The notes below the pieces were generated by a model, which had not been told where the DNA came from, searched no databases, and saw only the letters and a program-made list of their open reading frames with translations. From contig NZ_JACIBX010000014.1 in NCBI RefSeq assembly GCF_014195545.1, positions 1 through 64,000 of the forward strand: a stretch of 64,000 nucleotides of DNA. Direction: 5' to 3'. A program made the position numbers and the translations under genes. Shown piece after piece: positions 46,637-55,721 of the stretch. Position 1 is the stretch's first letter; the number at the start of each line of letters is the position of its first letter. The DNA comes from Limimaricola variabilis. GTDB lineage: Bacteria > Pseudomonadota > Alphaproteobacteria > Rhodobacterales > Rhodobacteraceae.

Positions 46637-47425
46637 ATGAAAACCCTTCACCTTTCGGAATTCAAGAAGCACCTGGAAACCGGGCATCTCAGAACGAGGT
46701 TCGAATATTTCGAGCCCCGGGCGATTGCCCCGAACGTGGCATGGGGCAGCATTCAGAACGAGATCATCACGAATGGATCGCGCTTTCAGAACCTTGCCCT
46801 GTTCTATCATTGGATAGGCGATCCGTCGCGGATTGAGGTCTACCCTTTTCTCAAAGGTGGCAGCCTCGGCGACGAGATAGGCTTCCATGTCTTGGACGAC
46901 GATGGAAATGATGCGGATCAGGACGACATCGATCGGGCCGTGCTGGAGGTGCGACCGAATATGTCGGAGTTCGATACCTCGATCCTGGGGTCCGAAAAGC
47001 AGGGCGTGGTCTGCATCGTCGACCGGGACCACCCAAAAACCTATTGCCTTCAGCGCGCGCGGCAGCCGGATGTCGTTTTTGATGGCGTAATCCGAAGTTG
47101 GTGGTGCGAAGATCAAACCCGGTCGGAGTGGACGAGATGGATCAACCGGATCAAGTACGCCACCACCCGGGGCACATTCGTCATCCTGCGCGAATATACG
47201 CTGTTCCACGGCCGGACACGCGTCAGAACGAAACGCTGGATCGACGAGATCCGCTGCGACGCCGAAGCAGATGATCTGTTCCATGATGACAGCACTGATA
47301 CAGCGGCGGAAGCGGTGCAGGAGGAAAGGTCACCTGTCTCGTTCACGTTCTGCCCGTTCGGAAGAACCGATCAGCCCGCCAGAAAATATGTCTACCTGAG
47401 CACCCCAATGCAAAAGCAGCCGTGA
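46637..47425 (+). CDS. Uncharacterised protein (262 residues)
   Basis: No family is recognised. The protein is acidic, soluble and beta-rich (HVLDDDGNDADQDDIDRAVL, GVVCIVDRDHPKTY, RTKRWIDEIRC). GGAGCGACCCG precedes the ATG, so translation is likely. It stands 167 bases after the AAA+ ATPase on the same strand and ten bases before the next gene. An operon with both is probable, and it may be a client or adaptor of the ATPase. Confidence 0.6.
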   Translation: MKTLHLSEFKKHLETGHLRTRFEYFEPRAIAPNVAWGSIQNEIITNGSRFQNLALFYHWIGDPSRIEVYPFLKGGSLGDEIGFHVLDDDGNDADQDDIDRAVLEVRPNMSEFDTSILGSEKQGVVCIVDRDHPKTYCLQRARQPDVVFDGVIRSWWCEDQTRSEWTRWINRIKYATTRGTFVILREYTLFHGRTRVRTKRWIDEIRCDAEADDLFHDDSTDTAAEAVQEERSPVSFTFCPFGRTDQPARKYVYLSTPMQKQP

Positions 47426-47434
47426 GGGACTGAC

Positions 47435-47962
47435 ATGATATCCATCCCTGCTGTTGGTGCGCCCGCTTCGTCAATCATCTCGAAACTTTCCTCCCGTATA
47501 TCCGGCACCAATGGTGACCGCGGTGAGGGATCAGAGGTGAAGTTTCTGAACAGACTGGGGGCGGTTCACTCGGCTTTCCTGAGCGACCTCCGCTTACATA
47601 TCGCTCGTGAAACCTGGATGCATGTTCTGGCCCCTTGGGCGATCGATGAACGCTTGCAGATGGAGGCTCTCGATCTTTGCGACAGCGCGTTCGCCGTGAA
47701 GCATGCAGGCGCGTTGGGCTGCAGCTCGCGGAAGACGGAAGCCCGCAAGGATTTGCAGTCCGCCGGGCATGCCTGTTTCGACGCGATCCGCCCCCTGATC
47801 GAAATCGATCGAGAGCGATTTCTCGCGAACTACGCCGCTTGCGAACGCCGCATCCGACGGGGCATCGAGATGGGGGTGCCCATCGATGCCGCGACGACAA
47901 GGATCGAGAGTGGGATGTGGATCCGGTTCTGCGATGGGCAGCCGATGGCGGCCGCGGCCTGA
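47435..47962 (+). CDS. Uncharacterised protein (175 residues)
   Basis: Mainly helical, with FLNRLGAVHSAFLSDLRLHI, WAIDERLQMEALDLCDSAFA and AACERRIRRGIEMGVPIDAA. No family is recognised. GAGGGACTGAC lies before the ATG. It is nine bases from the preceding gene, so it is the third member of the AAA+ unit. Confidence 0.6.
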   Translation: MISIPAVGAPASSIISKLSSRISGTNGDRGEGSEVKFLNRLGAVHSAFLSDLRLHIARETWMHVLAPWAIDERLQMEALDLCDSAFAVKHAGALGCSSRKTEARKDLQSAGHACFDAIRPLIEIDRERFLANYAACERRIRRGIEMGVPIDAATTRIESGMWIRFCDGQPMAAAA

Positions 47963-48113
47963 GGCAGTGCACCGCTATGCGGCCAAGTGGCTTGGGCACG
48001 GGCGAGGTGCTCATGCGCAAAGGCCGGAGGAAAGCCAGAACATCTCTGCAAGAGATCGGTCTGGTGCGGCTCTGCGCTGTGTCGCGGGTAGAGCACCTCC
48101 TGCGGGGAGGAGG

Positions 48114-48752
48114 TCATCTTCGGGCCCGGTACATTCGGTCCTGCAGCGCAGCCGGATCGAGTTCGAACAGGGCGTACATCTCGTCCGACAATGTCAGCAC
48201 GCGCCCGTACTCGACACGCGTTTCTCCGGGCATGCCCGTCGCCATGCATCGCTCTTCGCTCTGACATTGTGCCCAGCGGCACAGGCGCTTCAAACGCGCG
48301 CTATCGTGCGCGTAGCACCGCAGCATGCCGAGTTCTTTATCGATCGACTGGATACGGATCTGTTCGCCTTCGCGCGCCCAGGCCGACATGTGGTGCGCTA
48401 TGACCTGCGCAATCCATATCCAGCCAGTTGGAAATGCCTCAAACTGGTCCGCGCCCTTGATCCCCGATGCGGTGAGACAGTGTACGAGGCTCGCAAGAAG
48501 TTCGGCCCGCCATTCGGGGGGAGGGGCCCCAGGTGGCAGCCGCTCGACGGGACGGTACCACTTGTATCGGAAGCGCCAGGAATCGGGGAAGAGGGCCTCG
48601 AGTTGGTCTTCGAGGCTTTCGTCACGCGGCTGGTCTAGGCCCCATTCGACGTGCACGGATGCGCCGGTTTCAGGGTTGGACGTGCCCCAGGTCGCGTGAA
48701 TCCGGATATCCACCTTTGTGGGATCGAAGCTCCCTTCCAGATGATCAGGCAT
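48114..48752 (-). CDS. Uncharacterised protein, paralogue of 48745-49401
   Basis: A 212-residue protein whose second half (FPTGWIWIAQVIAHHMSAWA, KELGMLRCYAH, SEERCMATGMPG, VLTLSDEMYAL) matches the preceding gene product. In phage and plasmid relatives of this domain, as I know them, the end carries a zinc ribbon (S..TCEVCG and TLC..H). Here the positions read RCMATG and TLSDEM, so three of the four ligands are lost. The start overlaps the end of its paralogue by eight bases, so both are translated from one message. Confidence 0.65.
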   Translation of the reverse strand: MPDHLEGSFDPTKVDIRIHATWGTSNPETGASVHVEWGLDQPRDESLEDQLEALFPDSWRFRYKWYRPVERLPPGAPPPEWRAELLASLVHCLTASGIKGADQFEAFPTGWIWIAQVIAHHMSAWAREGEQIRIQSIDKELGMLRCYAHDSARLKRLCRWAQCQSEERCMATGMPGETRVEYGRVLTLSDEMYALFELDPAALQDRMYRARR

Positions 48753-49401
48753 CGGCTTTCTCGCGAGGCGGATACATCATCCGCTCGACCGTCCGGTGGT
48801 CGCGCTGATGGAGCGCGTATGCGGCGTCGGAAAGCGTCAGGACCCAGCCGGTATCCCGGGTTCGACCTTCGCGACCGGTTGCCATACAGCGCCGCGCGCT
48901 TTGCTCTTCGCACCAATCTGCAAGGTCATGCACGCGGGCAGAGCCGTAAACATGCACACGAAGGGTCCCGTACTTTTCCTTCACGTCGTCGAGCGTGCAT
49001 TCGTCTCCTTCAGCCACCCACCGACACAGGCGATCGACGAGGACCATTGCGATGTGTAGCCAGCCAGTTGGGAATGCCTGAACGCAACACGCATGACGCA
49101 CCCCCGCGGCCTCGAGACGGCGTTCGAGTTCATCGAGAATGTGGGCACGTGCCGGACTGCTGGGGGCGCCATAGGGCAGACGCACCGTAGGCTCATGCCG
49201 CCGGCAGTCCGGCTCCCAGCCCGCCCCGAGGGCCGCTTTGAGACGCTCCTCGAGCGCCTTGTCTGGATCCTCTCCCCCTCCGAGGACGAGATCCAGGCGG
49301 GCATGCTCATCGCCGTGCCGGCGCATGGACCAGCGCCATCGCATGGAATGATCGACGGTGGCGGGGTCAAAGGTGTCGTAGCGGTCGTGAATGTCGTTCA
49401 T
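48745..49401 (-). CDS. Uncharacterised protein, paralogue of 48114-48752
   Basis: A 218-residue protein, first of the pair. AAGGAG stands seven bases before its ATG. Blocks shared with the next gene are FPTGWLHIAMVLVDRLCRWV, KEKYGTLRVHVYGS, SARRCMATGREGR and WVLTLSDAAYAL. KEKYGTLR corresponds to the KEKFGGLR(F/Y) strand of a domain common in phage and plasmid hypothetical proteins. Zinc ligands of that domain are missing here as well. The biochemical role is unknown. Confidence 0.65.
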   Translation of the reverse strand: MNDIHDRYDTFDPATVDHSMRWRWSMRRHGDEHARLDLVLGGGEDPDKALEERLKAALGAGWEPDCRRHEPTVRLPYGAPSSPARAHILDELERRLEAAGVRHACCVQAFPTGWLHIAMVLVDRLCRWVAEGDECTLDDVKEKYGTLRVHVYGSARVHDLADWCEEQSARRCMATGREGRTRDTGWVLTLSDAAYALHQRDHRTVERMMYPPREKADA

Positions 49402-50149
49402 GTTCAGCTCCTTGTATCGCAGGTAGACACAAAGGCGCCGTAAGCCGGACGAGATCTCGAATTGAGGGGGAATGGATCACGTACGCCGAGCGGCGCCCCG
49501 AGAGGGGCGTTAGCGTATGACGTGCAGGGTGATCCAAGAGCTCATGTCACAAGCATGTCCGGAAAAACCCGGGTACGTCAACAGGGGCAGACTGGGCCGC
49601 CGGTGTGGCCCGGCTAGGCAGAGCAAAGGAAACCGGCTGCCACGGCCCGCGACGTATGGCGACAAGGAAGCTGGAAGACCCTGTGCGCTCTCCCTGAAAA
49701 GATTGAGCAAGGTCAAGCGGAGCGGGCTCCGGCCAAAACATTCCGCCGACACTCGCAGACTTTGTTAGACGAGGTTCGGACCGGTCATGCCTGGGCATCT
49801 CAGATGGTGATGAGTTCCGGCCATAGCGCAGCCTGGTTTTGCACGGCAGAAAATGGATCGGTCCGCAAGCCATATCCATTGGCAAAGGCCACAATGAGTT
49901 TTGGGGGGCCTCTAACCCTACAGTACCCTATCGTACGGAGACGCTGATCGGGAACGCCGGAGGTGCCGATGGAATCGGGATCGGCGATCCCTGCTCGGAG
50001 CATTGGTTCAAAAACAGGCCCCTAAGATTTAATCATATTATGTGACTTGAAAGCCTCACAAAGCCTGTCCGAAGAGTGGCACAGTTGATGCATCCGGGAC
50101 CGCTGCCGATATTCGCGTTCTATAACAGCCAATAAAACAGAGCAGAAAC
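49402..50149 (+). other. Gene-poor stretch with a hairpin
   Basis: About 750 bases. A 6-bp stem CGCCCC-GAGA-GGGGCG (49494-49509) sits 93 bases upstream of the leftward pair, flanked by GGATCAC and GTGATCC. A plus-strand frame at 49762-49947 has some coding look but no ribosome site and no family. Nothing else is evident. Confidence 0.4.
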
Positions 50150-50500
50150 ATGACTATCCAGTCTGACCAGCACCCCAAGGCCGAACAGCCGATCGCTACC
50201 AGCCTGTCGGCACCTGCGCAGCAACAGCAGATCCAGGTCGAGGGCTTCTCTCCGAACGACTTCGGCTTTTCGGAATCCGAAATGAACGCCGTAGTGGACG
50301 CGCACTGGTCCCACTGGTTCGAAACCTCTGAGCTCGACCGCCATGTCGACTGGAACGTCGAAGACAGCCTGCAAGACGGGCTGGCAGAGAAGTGGAATAT
50401 CGACGGTCCCGCGCTGGTGGCAAAGCTCAAGGCACTGACCAGCAAGCAACAGGACGCACTGGTTGCGGAGATCAAGCGGAGGCGCGCCGCGGCGGGCTAA
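50150..50500 (+). CDS. Uncharacterised acidic protein (116 residues)
   Basis: The first 35 residues are Gln/Ala-rich and probably disordered. Then comes an acidic helical part (NDFGFSESEMNAVVDAHWSH, DRHVDWNVEDSLQDGLAEKW) and a basic end (LTSKQQDALVAEIKRRRAAA). No family is recognised. Its 3' end is 85 bases from the end of the giant helicase gene, convergent with it. Confidence 0.6.
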   Translation: MTIQSDQHPKAEQPIATSLSAPAQQQQIQVEGFSPNDFGFSESEMNAVVDAHWSHWFETSELDRHVDWNVEDSLQDGLAEKWNIDGPALVAKLKALTSKQQDALVAEIKRRRAAAG

Positions 50501-50585
50501 GCCAAGTCCTGCAGTCGGGCGGTAAAGGCGCTGCTTGCAGCGCCTTCATCGTATCTCTTGGTTCGGACGACCCGAAATCTTCAGA

Positions 50586-53500
50586 TCACATCGGACCAGC
50601 GCGAAATTCCAGCTCCGGCAGGACCGTCTCCCACTCTTCGCGCTTGATCCATTGCTGGTAGAGCTCGTCGTTGTCGCTCTTCCGCCAGCGAACGACAGCA
50701 CCGACCATGCCCTTGAGAAACACCGTACCTTCTGGCGGCTGCCAGGATCTGGCCATGCGCCCGAGCGGCCGGTTGTTCCGATCATACAGCATCCAACGAT
50801 CGCCCTCAGTAACCAGGCGGAGCTCATCACCCACCTGCGCCGACGCGATGACCTCATGGGCGGCATGCGACGGGCTCAGCCGCCCCGCGTAGGACAGGTC
50901 GACGACTTCGAGGCTCGGCAGTTGATAGTGCCGCGGCGCGGGAGCCGCATCTCGCAGGTCTACGGAAACCTGACGGCGCAGGACGATGTCGTCTCGGTCC
51001 TGCAGAAATCGATGGGCACCGGCCGTTGTCGCGGCAAGCGTCTTTCGGGCGCGCGTCATGCTGACATAGAACAGGCGGCGTGGTGCCTCCGCATCCTCGC
51101 CCCGGGATCTGTGCTCCCAGCCGCCGTCGAGGAGGACCACATGGTCGAACTCGAGCCCTTTCGCGCGATGGCCGGTCAGGAGCAGAAGGCCTCTCTGCTC
51201 GCCGCGGGTGTCCCGAGACCATTCGGCCAACCATTCGATGACGTCGAGCGCCGGCATCGCGCCGGTTCCCAACTCGCGCGCCAGTGCGGCGATCCCTTCG
51301 GCGAGGAGATCGGTCCAGCGGTTCGGGATCTGCCTGTTCAGCAGAGCGATCAGGTCCCTGATCGTGATGAGCTCGCCTCGGACACTTCGGAGGCCAGAGA
51401 ACAAGGTCTGCATCTCCCGCAGGCGCCAGATGCTGGGCAGATGCTCATTGGCTAGCTCGACCGGGATGTCGCGGCTCTCGGCATAGCTGCGCACGGGCTC
51501 GAGCCGCCGCCATTCCCGGGCGATGATCGCGCACCGGTCCCACCGAAAGTCCGGGTCGAGCGCCGAGAGCCGGATCAGCTCGTCGAGTGCGGCCATGGCC
51601 TGGGCCGCGTCGCCCGCAGGGGCATCCAGCAGCTGCACGCGCCCCTGCGCCACCGGATCATGCCCGGCCATGGCGCCACCGGCGGGCTCCATCAGTCGGT
51701 CGCGATTGACGGTGATGTCGTGCCCGGCCTTCATGCGGCCATCCGCCGGCAGAATGACCGCATTCGCCGCATCGATGATGTTGCGGGTCGAGCGGTAGTT
51801 CTCGGTCAGGAATTCGGGGCGCGCGCGGTAGTCCTCCTCGAACTTGCGGATGTAGTCGATCGAGGCACCGGCGAAGGCATAGATGTTCTGGTCGTCATCG
51901 CCGACCGCGAAGAGGCTGAGCCGCAGATCCGGGTCTTCCAGTGACCGGCCCGCCACCGCCGAGATCAATGCATATTCCTCCGCTCCGATGTCCTGGTATT
52001 CGTCGACGAGGATCCATCGGTAGCCCTGGATAAGGGCATCACGCTGCGCCTCGGCCTCGACCCGGCTCAGACCTTCGCCGTTCAGCTGCCGCACGGCGTC
52101 CATGACGATGCCGTCGAAGTCCCGCCCCTCTGATTCCTGTCCCGCAAAGCTCGCGCCGACCAGCCGCATGGCGAGCGCATGGCAGGTCGAGACCGTCACG
52201 CCATTGGCGTCCTCGCCGACGAGATGACGCAGCCGCGCCCGGATCTCCGTCGCGGCATGGCGGTTGTAGCTCAGCACCAGGATGCCACGCGCGTCCTCGC
52301 GCTTCATGCGCAGCAGATAGGCAATACGGTGCACCAGCACCCGGGTCTTGCCCGAGCCGGGGCCGGCGAGCACGAGGACGTTGGTCTGCTCGCGCGTGTC
52401 GGTAACGATCGCCTGCTGGACCGGGTTGGCCAAGGCATCGACGATGGATGCCCAAGAGGCGCTCGTGGTCTGCCTTCGGATCTCCTGGCCCCGGCCCGGC
52501 ATCCAGCGACGCAGGAAGCTGTCTTTCTCGAGAACAAAGTAGTCCGCGGAAAGTCGCTGCGCCTCCTCCATGGCGTCGAGCCCGCGCTCGGCATAGGCGG
52601 CCATCACATGGGTCTGCACCGTCTGCTCGGCATAGTATTCCTCGAGTGGCAGAAAATGGGCTTGGGTGAAACGTCCCCCTGAGGGGTTCAGGTGCACGGT
52701 CATCGCCGGCCGGAAGACCGTCAGCCCCTTGCCGAGCGTCACGACGCCTTGCTCGTGCAGCCATAGCAGCGCCCGCTCCATCAGCTTGGTCATGTCCTTG
52801 ATGCCGCTGGACCTGAGCTCGATGTCATCCGTCAGCGCGGCCAGCAGATCACCGATCGTGGTCTCGACCTGGATGTCCTTGCCGCGCACCCCCTTTGCCA
52901 CCTTCTCCGTCAGCCACTCGAGCAGGATCGCGGCCGCCTTCCACCGCAGCTCGGCCGTCCGGGCGACGGCGCTCCAGGACCGCTCCAACGTGATCCCGAG
53001 CGTGTTGCGCGAGGCCTTGCGCAGACGGATGTTGCCGCGCCCGCCGTCCTGATCCCTCCCGTCGCGTGCCATGCCCCGGAGCAGTTTTTCGATGATGTCG
53101 GGACGCGCCTCCCCGTGACCCGCGTCGCGCAGGACCTGGCAGCTTTCCGACAGGTGCAGTGGCAGGGGCTCGGATGAAGCCGCGTCGGGGGCTATCTCGC
53201 GGAGCCGTGCGATCAGCGCGCCTTCCAGCTCGGACGATGTCGCCAGCCTTGATGCGGAGTGCCCCTCGACCCCGACATGCACGAAGACCGTGATCGCAAG
53301 ATCGTTCTGCGCGATCCCCAGCGCTTCGAGGTCGGCCATGGCCCTGGTGAGGTGGCCGGGCGAGAGCCCGCTTGCGCCGCAGAGCTCGTCGGTGGAGATG
53401 CCCTGATCCACGGCAGCGCTCATCAGGTGGCGAACGAGAGAGATCAGCACCTGCCGTCGCGCCTCGGTGATCTGCGCGTCCCTTAACCGGGCTTCGGCTT

Positions 53501-55721
53501 CGTCGAGCGTGCGCACCTTCAGCGAGGACGGATAGATCTGGACGCGGTTTTCCTCGCGGGACAGCAGCGTCGCTTCCTCGAGCCAGGACACCGCCGTCTT
53601 CACGCGGGTGTCGTCGGTCGCGCTGTCGCGTTCGAACTCCCGGTCCTTCTCCTCGCGAACGATCTCGCCGGAGGTGGCCACGACCTTGCCGCTCTTTCGG
53701 GTGCGGTCGTCTATCCGGCGGAGCGCCTTCAGAATGGCGCCGATCTCGTGGCGTGCCAGCCGCGAACGCGCGGACAGCTGAAACTGCCGCTCCACGTCGT
53801 CGCTGGCATAGAGCAGCACGCAGTTGGCGTCGGCCCGATCCCGGCCGGCCCGACCGGCCTCCTGAAGATAGTTCTCGAGCGAGCCGGGGATGTCGCAATG
53901 CACGACGAGGCGAATGTCGGGCTTGTCGATCCCCATGCCGAAGGCATTCGTGGCCGCGATGACCCGCAGCTCGCCCACCCGGAAGCGTTCCTGTACGTCC
54001 TTCTTGTCGTCCGGGCTGAGGCCGGCATGGAAGTGCTCGGCCGCGATCCCCTGGGCCTTCAGAAAGTCCGCCACACGGGTCGTCGAGGATCTCGTGGCAC
54101 AGTAGACGACCGCTCCGGAGCGTCCCTCGGCGGGCAGCATCTCTGAGATCACCTCGAAGACGTCGGAAAGCTTGGTTTCCTTGCGGGTCGGGCGCACCTC
54201 GAAGGCGAGGTTGGTCCGGCTGGCCCCGCCATCCAGCAGTAGCAGATCGACGCCGACGCGGGTCTCGAAATGCTCGCGGATATCGCGCACGACCTCGGGC
54301 TTCGCGGTGGCCGTCAGGCACAGGACCGGGGCAGGGGGGCTGTCACCCGAATATTCCTTGATGAAGCGCGCGACGTAGCGATAGTCCGGGCGGAAATCAT
54401 GGCCCCATTTCGAAATGCAATGCGCCTCGTCCAGGACCCATAGGCCGATCTCGCGCTGCTGCAGGATCGATCGGATCGAGGTGCTCCGCAGCTGCTCGGG
54501 CGAAATGATGAGGATCGACGCCTCGCCCATGCGGACCTTCTCGAGCGCGTCCTGGCGTTCGGGCATCGACATCATGCCGTTGATCGTGACCGCCGAAGAG
54601 ATCCCGGCCCGCTCCATACCCTGCACCTGGTCGGCCATCAGGGCCACCAGCGGCGAAATGACGACCGACAGCGCACCGGTCTTGTCGAATTTCGACAGGG
54701 CCGGGATCTGGTAGCAGACGGATTTGCCTGTGCCGGTCGGCAGGATGCCGAGCAGGCTTTGCCCGCCCATTGCCTCGCCGACGATCCGCTCCTGCAGCGA
54801 GCGCCCATCCTCGTCGACAGGCTGCGGCCTGTAGGCTTCGAAGCCGAACCAGCGCTGCAAGGCGCGGACCGGGTCGTTCTTCTCGGCGCACCAGTCGCAG
54901 CTCTTTTCCTTGCAAGACGTATCCCGCAGATGCCGCACGATCCGCGCGGCGTCCCGGAACTGCGCCCTGACCCAGGGCGGCATGACGGAGTCACCCCCTG
55001 CCACAGAGATCCACGACAACGCGTAGGCCATGGGCCATCCAAGCTCGGGCGTGGCGAGCCGGCCAAGAACCTGCTCGAGCCGCTTGGTGCAGACCTTGCC
55101 GTCGACAAGACGCCGGATGGCAGCGAATGCCTCGTCTTCGAGGGGCACCGCTGCCCCTCTTACCTCCCGGAAGACCGCATCGAACCCGGCCGCCATGTCT
55201 CGCCTTGTGCAGAGCCAGTGGTAGGCGGCAAGGGCATCGGGGGTCTCGGCGTTCAGCTCAGTAAGCGCCGCGAGTTGGTTGGTCAGCACCTTAAACACCA
55301 GTCTGGCATCGAGCTCAGGATCGTTCACGTGGCCGGCCTGCAGCTTTCCGTCCCGGTAGTGCTTGACCAGATGGTGGTAGGGGTTCCGAGGGAAGGCGAG
55401 GGGGTTCAGCCAGAGCGTGTCGATCGGCGCCTGCATCAGTCTGGAGAGACGGGGCCTCAGCGCGGTGAGATGGGGCAGGTCGTGCTGCAGGATGTTGTGC
55501 CCGATCGGGTGGGCGACGTCGTCGAGCGCGGCCTCGAGACGATCCAGCCCCGCTTGCAACTGTCCTGCCGCGCAGCGGATGGCCGGCTGGTCGTCATGGC
55601 GCACAGCCGCGACGGCGAAGACCTCCGCCGTCCTCGGATTGACCTCGAGATCGATCGACAGGCAGTGATCGAGCAGGGCAGAACGGCTCGGCAAACCCGA
55701 TGTCTGAGGCAGCTGGTTCAT
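50586..55721 (-). CDS. Giant fusion: DEDD exonuclease + RecQ helicase + UvrD-type helicase
   Basis: 1711 residues. Domain 1 (1-about 250) has exonuclease motifs: D24-L-E26, GHNILQHD near 100, and a late Asp (DARLVF). A CxxxxCxxC cluster (CKEKSCDWC) near 270 follows. Domain 2 is a RecQ superfamily-2 helicase with Walker A LPTGTGKS near 325-332, DEAHCISKWGHDFRP near 430, and GRAGRD. Then comes a winged-helix/linker region to about 1080. Domain 3 is a superfamily-1 helicase with Walker A AGPGSGKT near 1118, VDEYQD near 1239, GDDDQNIYAFAG, TENYRSTRN, HRAKGLEFDHVVLLDGG and VSMTRAR near 1553. It would degrade and unwind DNA, in repair or against foreign DNA. No ribosome site is seen at the start. 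Confidence 0.9.
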   Translation of the reverse strand: MNQLPQTSGLPSRSALLDHCLSIDLEVNPRTAEVFAVAAVRHDDQPAIRCAAGQLQAGLDRLEAALDDVAHPIGHNILQHDLPHLTALRPRLSRLMQAPIDTLWLNPLAFPRNPYHHLVKHYRDGKLQAGHVNDPELDARLVFKVLTNQLAALTELNAETPDALAAYHWLCTRRDMAAGFDAVFREVRGAAVPLEDEAFAAIRRLVDGKVCTKRLEQVLGRLATPELGWPMAYALSWISVAGGDSVMPPWVRAQFRDAARIVRHLRDTSCKEKSCDWCAEKNDPVRALQRWFGFEAYRPQPVDEDGRSLQERIVGEAMGGQSLLGILPTGTGKSVCYQIPALSKFDKTGALSVVISPLVALMADQVQGMERAGISSAVTINGMMSMPERQDALEKVRMGEASILIISPEQLRSTSIRSILQQREIGLWVLDEAHCISKWGHDFRPDYRYVARFIKEYSGDSPPAPVLCLTATAKPEVVRDIREHFETRVGVDLLLLDGGASRTNLAFEVRPTRKETKLSDVFEVISEMLPAEGRSGAVVYCATRSSTTRVADFLKAQGIAAEHFHAGLSPDDKKDVQERFRVGELRVIAATNAFGMGIDKPDIRLVVHCDIPGSLENYLQEAGRAGRDRADANCVLLYASDDVERQFQLSARSRLARHEIGAILKALRRIDDRTRKSGKVVATSGEIVREEKDREFERDSATDDTRVKTAVSWLEEATLLSREENRVQIYPSSLKVRTLDEAEARLRDAQITEARRQVLISLVRHLMSAAVDQGISTDELCGASGLSPGHLTRAMADLEALGIAQNDLAITVFVHVGVEGHSASRLATSSELEGALIARLREIAPDAASSEPLPLHLSESCQVLRDAGHGEARPDIIEKLLRGMARDGRDQDGGRGNIRLRKASRNTLGITLERSWSAVARTAELRWKAAAILLEWLTEKVAKGVRGKDIQVETTIGDLLAALTDDIELRSSGIKDMTKLMERALLWLHEQGVVTLGKGLTVFRPAMTVHLNPSGGRFTQAHFLPLEEYYAEQTVQTHVMAAYAERGLDAMEEAQRLSADYFVLEKDSFLRRWMPGRGQEIRRQTTSASWASIVDALANPVQQAIVTDTREQTNVLVLAGPGSGKTRVLVHRIAYLLRMKREDARGILVLSYNRHAATEIRARLRHLVGEDANGVTVSTCHALAMRLVGASFAGQESEGRDFDGIVMDAVRQLNGEGLSRVEAEAQRDALIQGYRWILVDEYQDIGAEEYALISAVAGRSLEDPDLRLSLFAVGDDDQNIYAFAGASIDYIRKFEEDYRARPEFLTENYRSTRNIIDAANAVILPADGRMKAGHDITVNRDRLMEPAGGAMAGHDPVAQGRVQLLDAPAGDAAQAMAALDELIRLSALDPDFRWDRCAIIAREWRRLEPVRSYAESRDIPVELANEHLPSIWRLREMQTLFSGLRSVRGELITIRDLIALLNRQIPNRWTDLLAEGIAALARELGTGAMPALDVIEWLAEWSRDTRGEQRGLLLLTGHRAKGLEFDHVVLLDGGWEHRSRGEDAEAPRRLFYVSMTRARKTLAATTAGAHRFLQDRDDIVLRRQVSVDLRDAAPAPRHYQLPSLEVVDLSYAGRLSPSHAAHEVIASAQVGDELRLVTEGDRWMLYDRNNRPLGRMARSWQPPEGTVFLKGMVGAVVRWRKSDNDELYQQWIKREEWETVLPELEFRAGPM

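Noticed and set aside
49762-49947. A 61-codon plus-strand frame as a small gene
   Set aside because: Some coding look, but no ribosome site or homologue; left as part of a gene-poor stretch.
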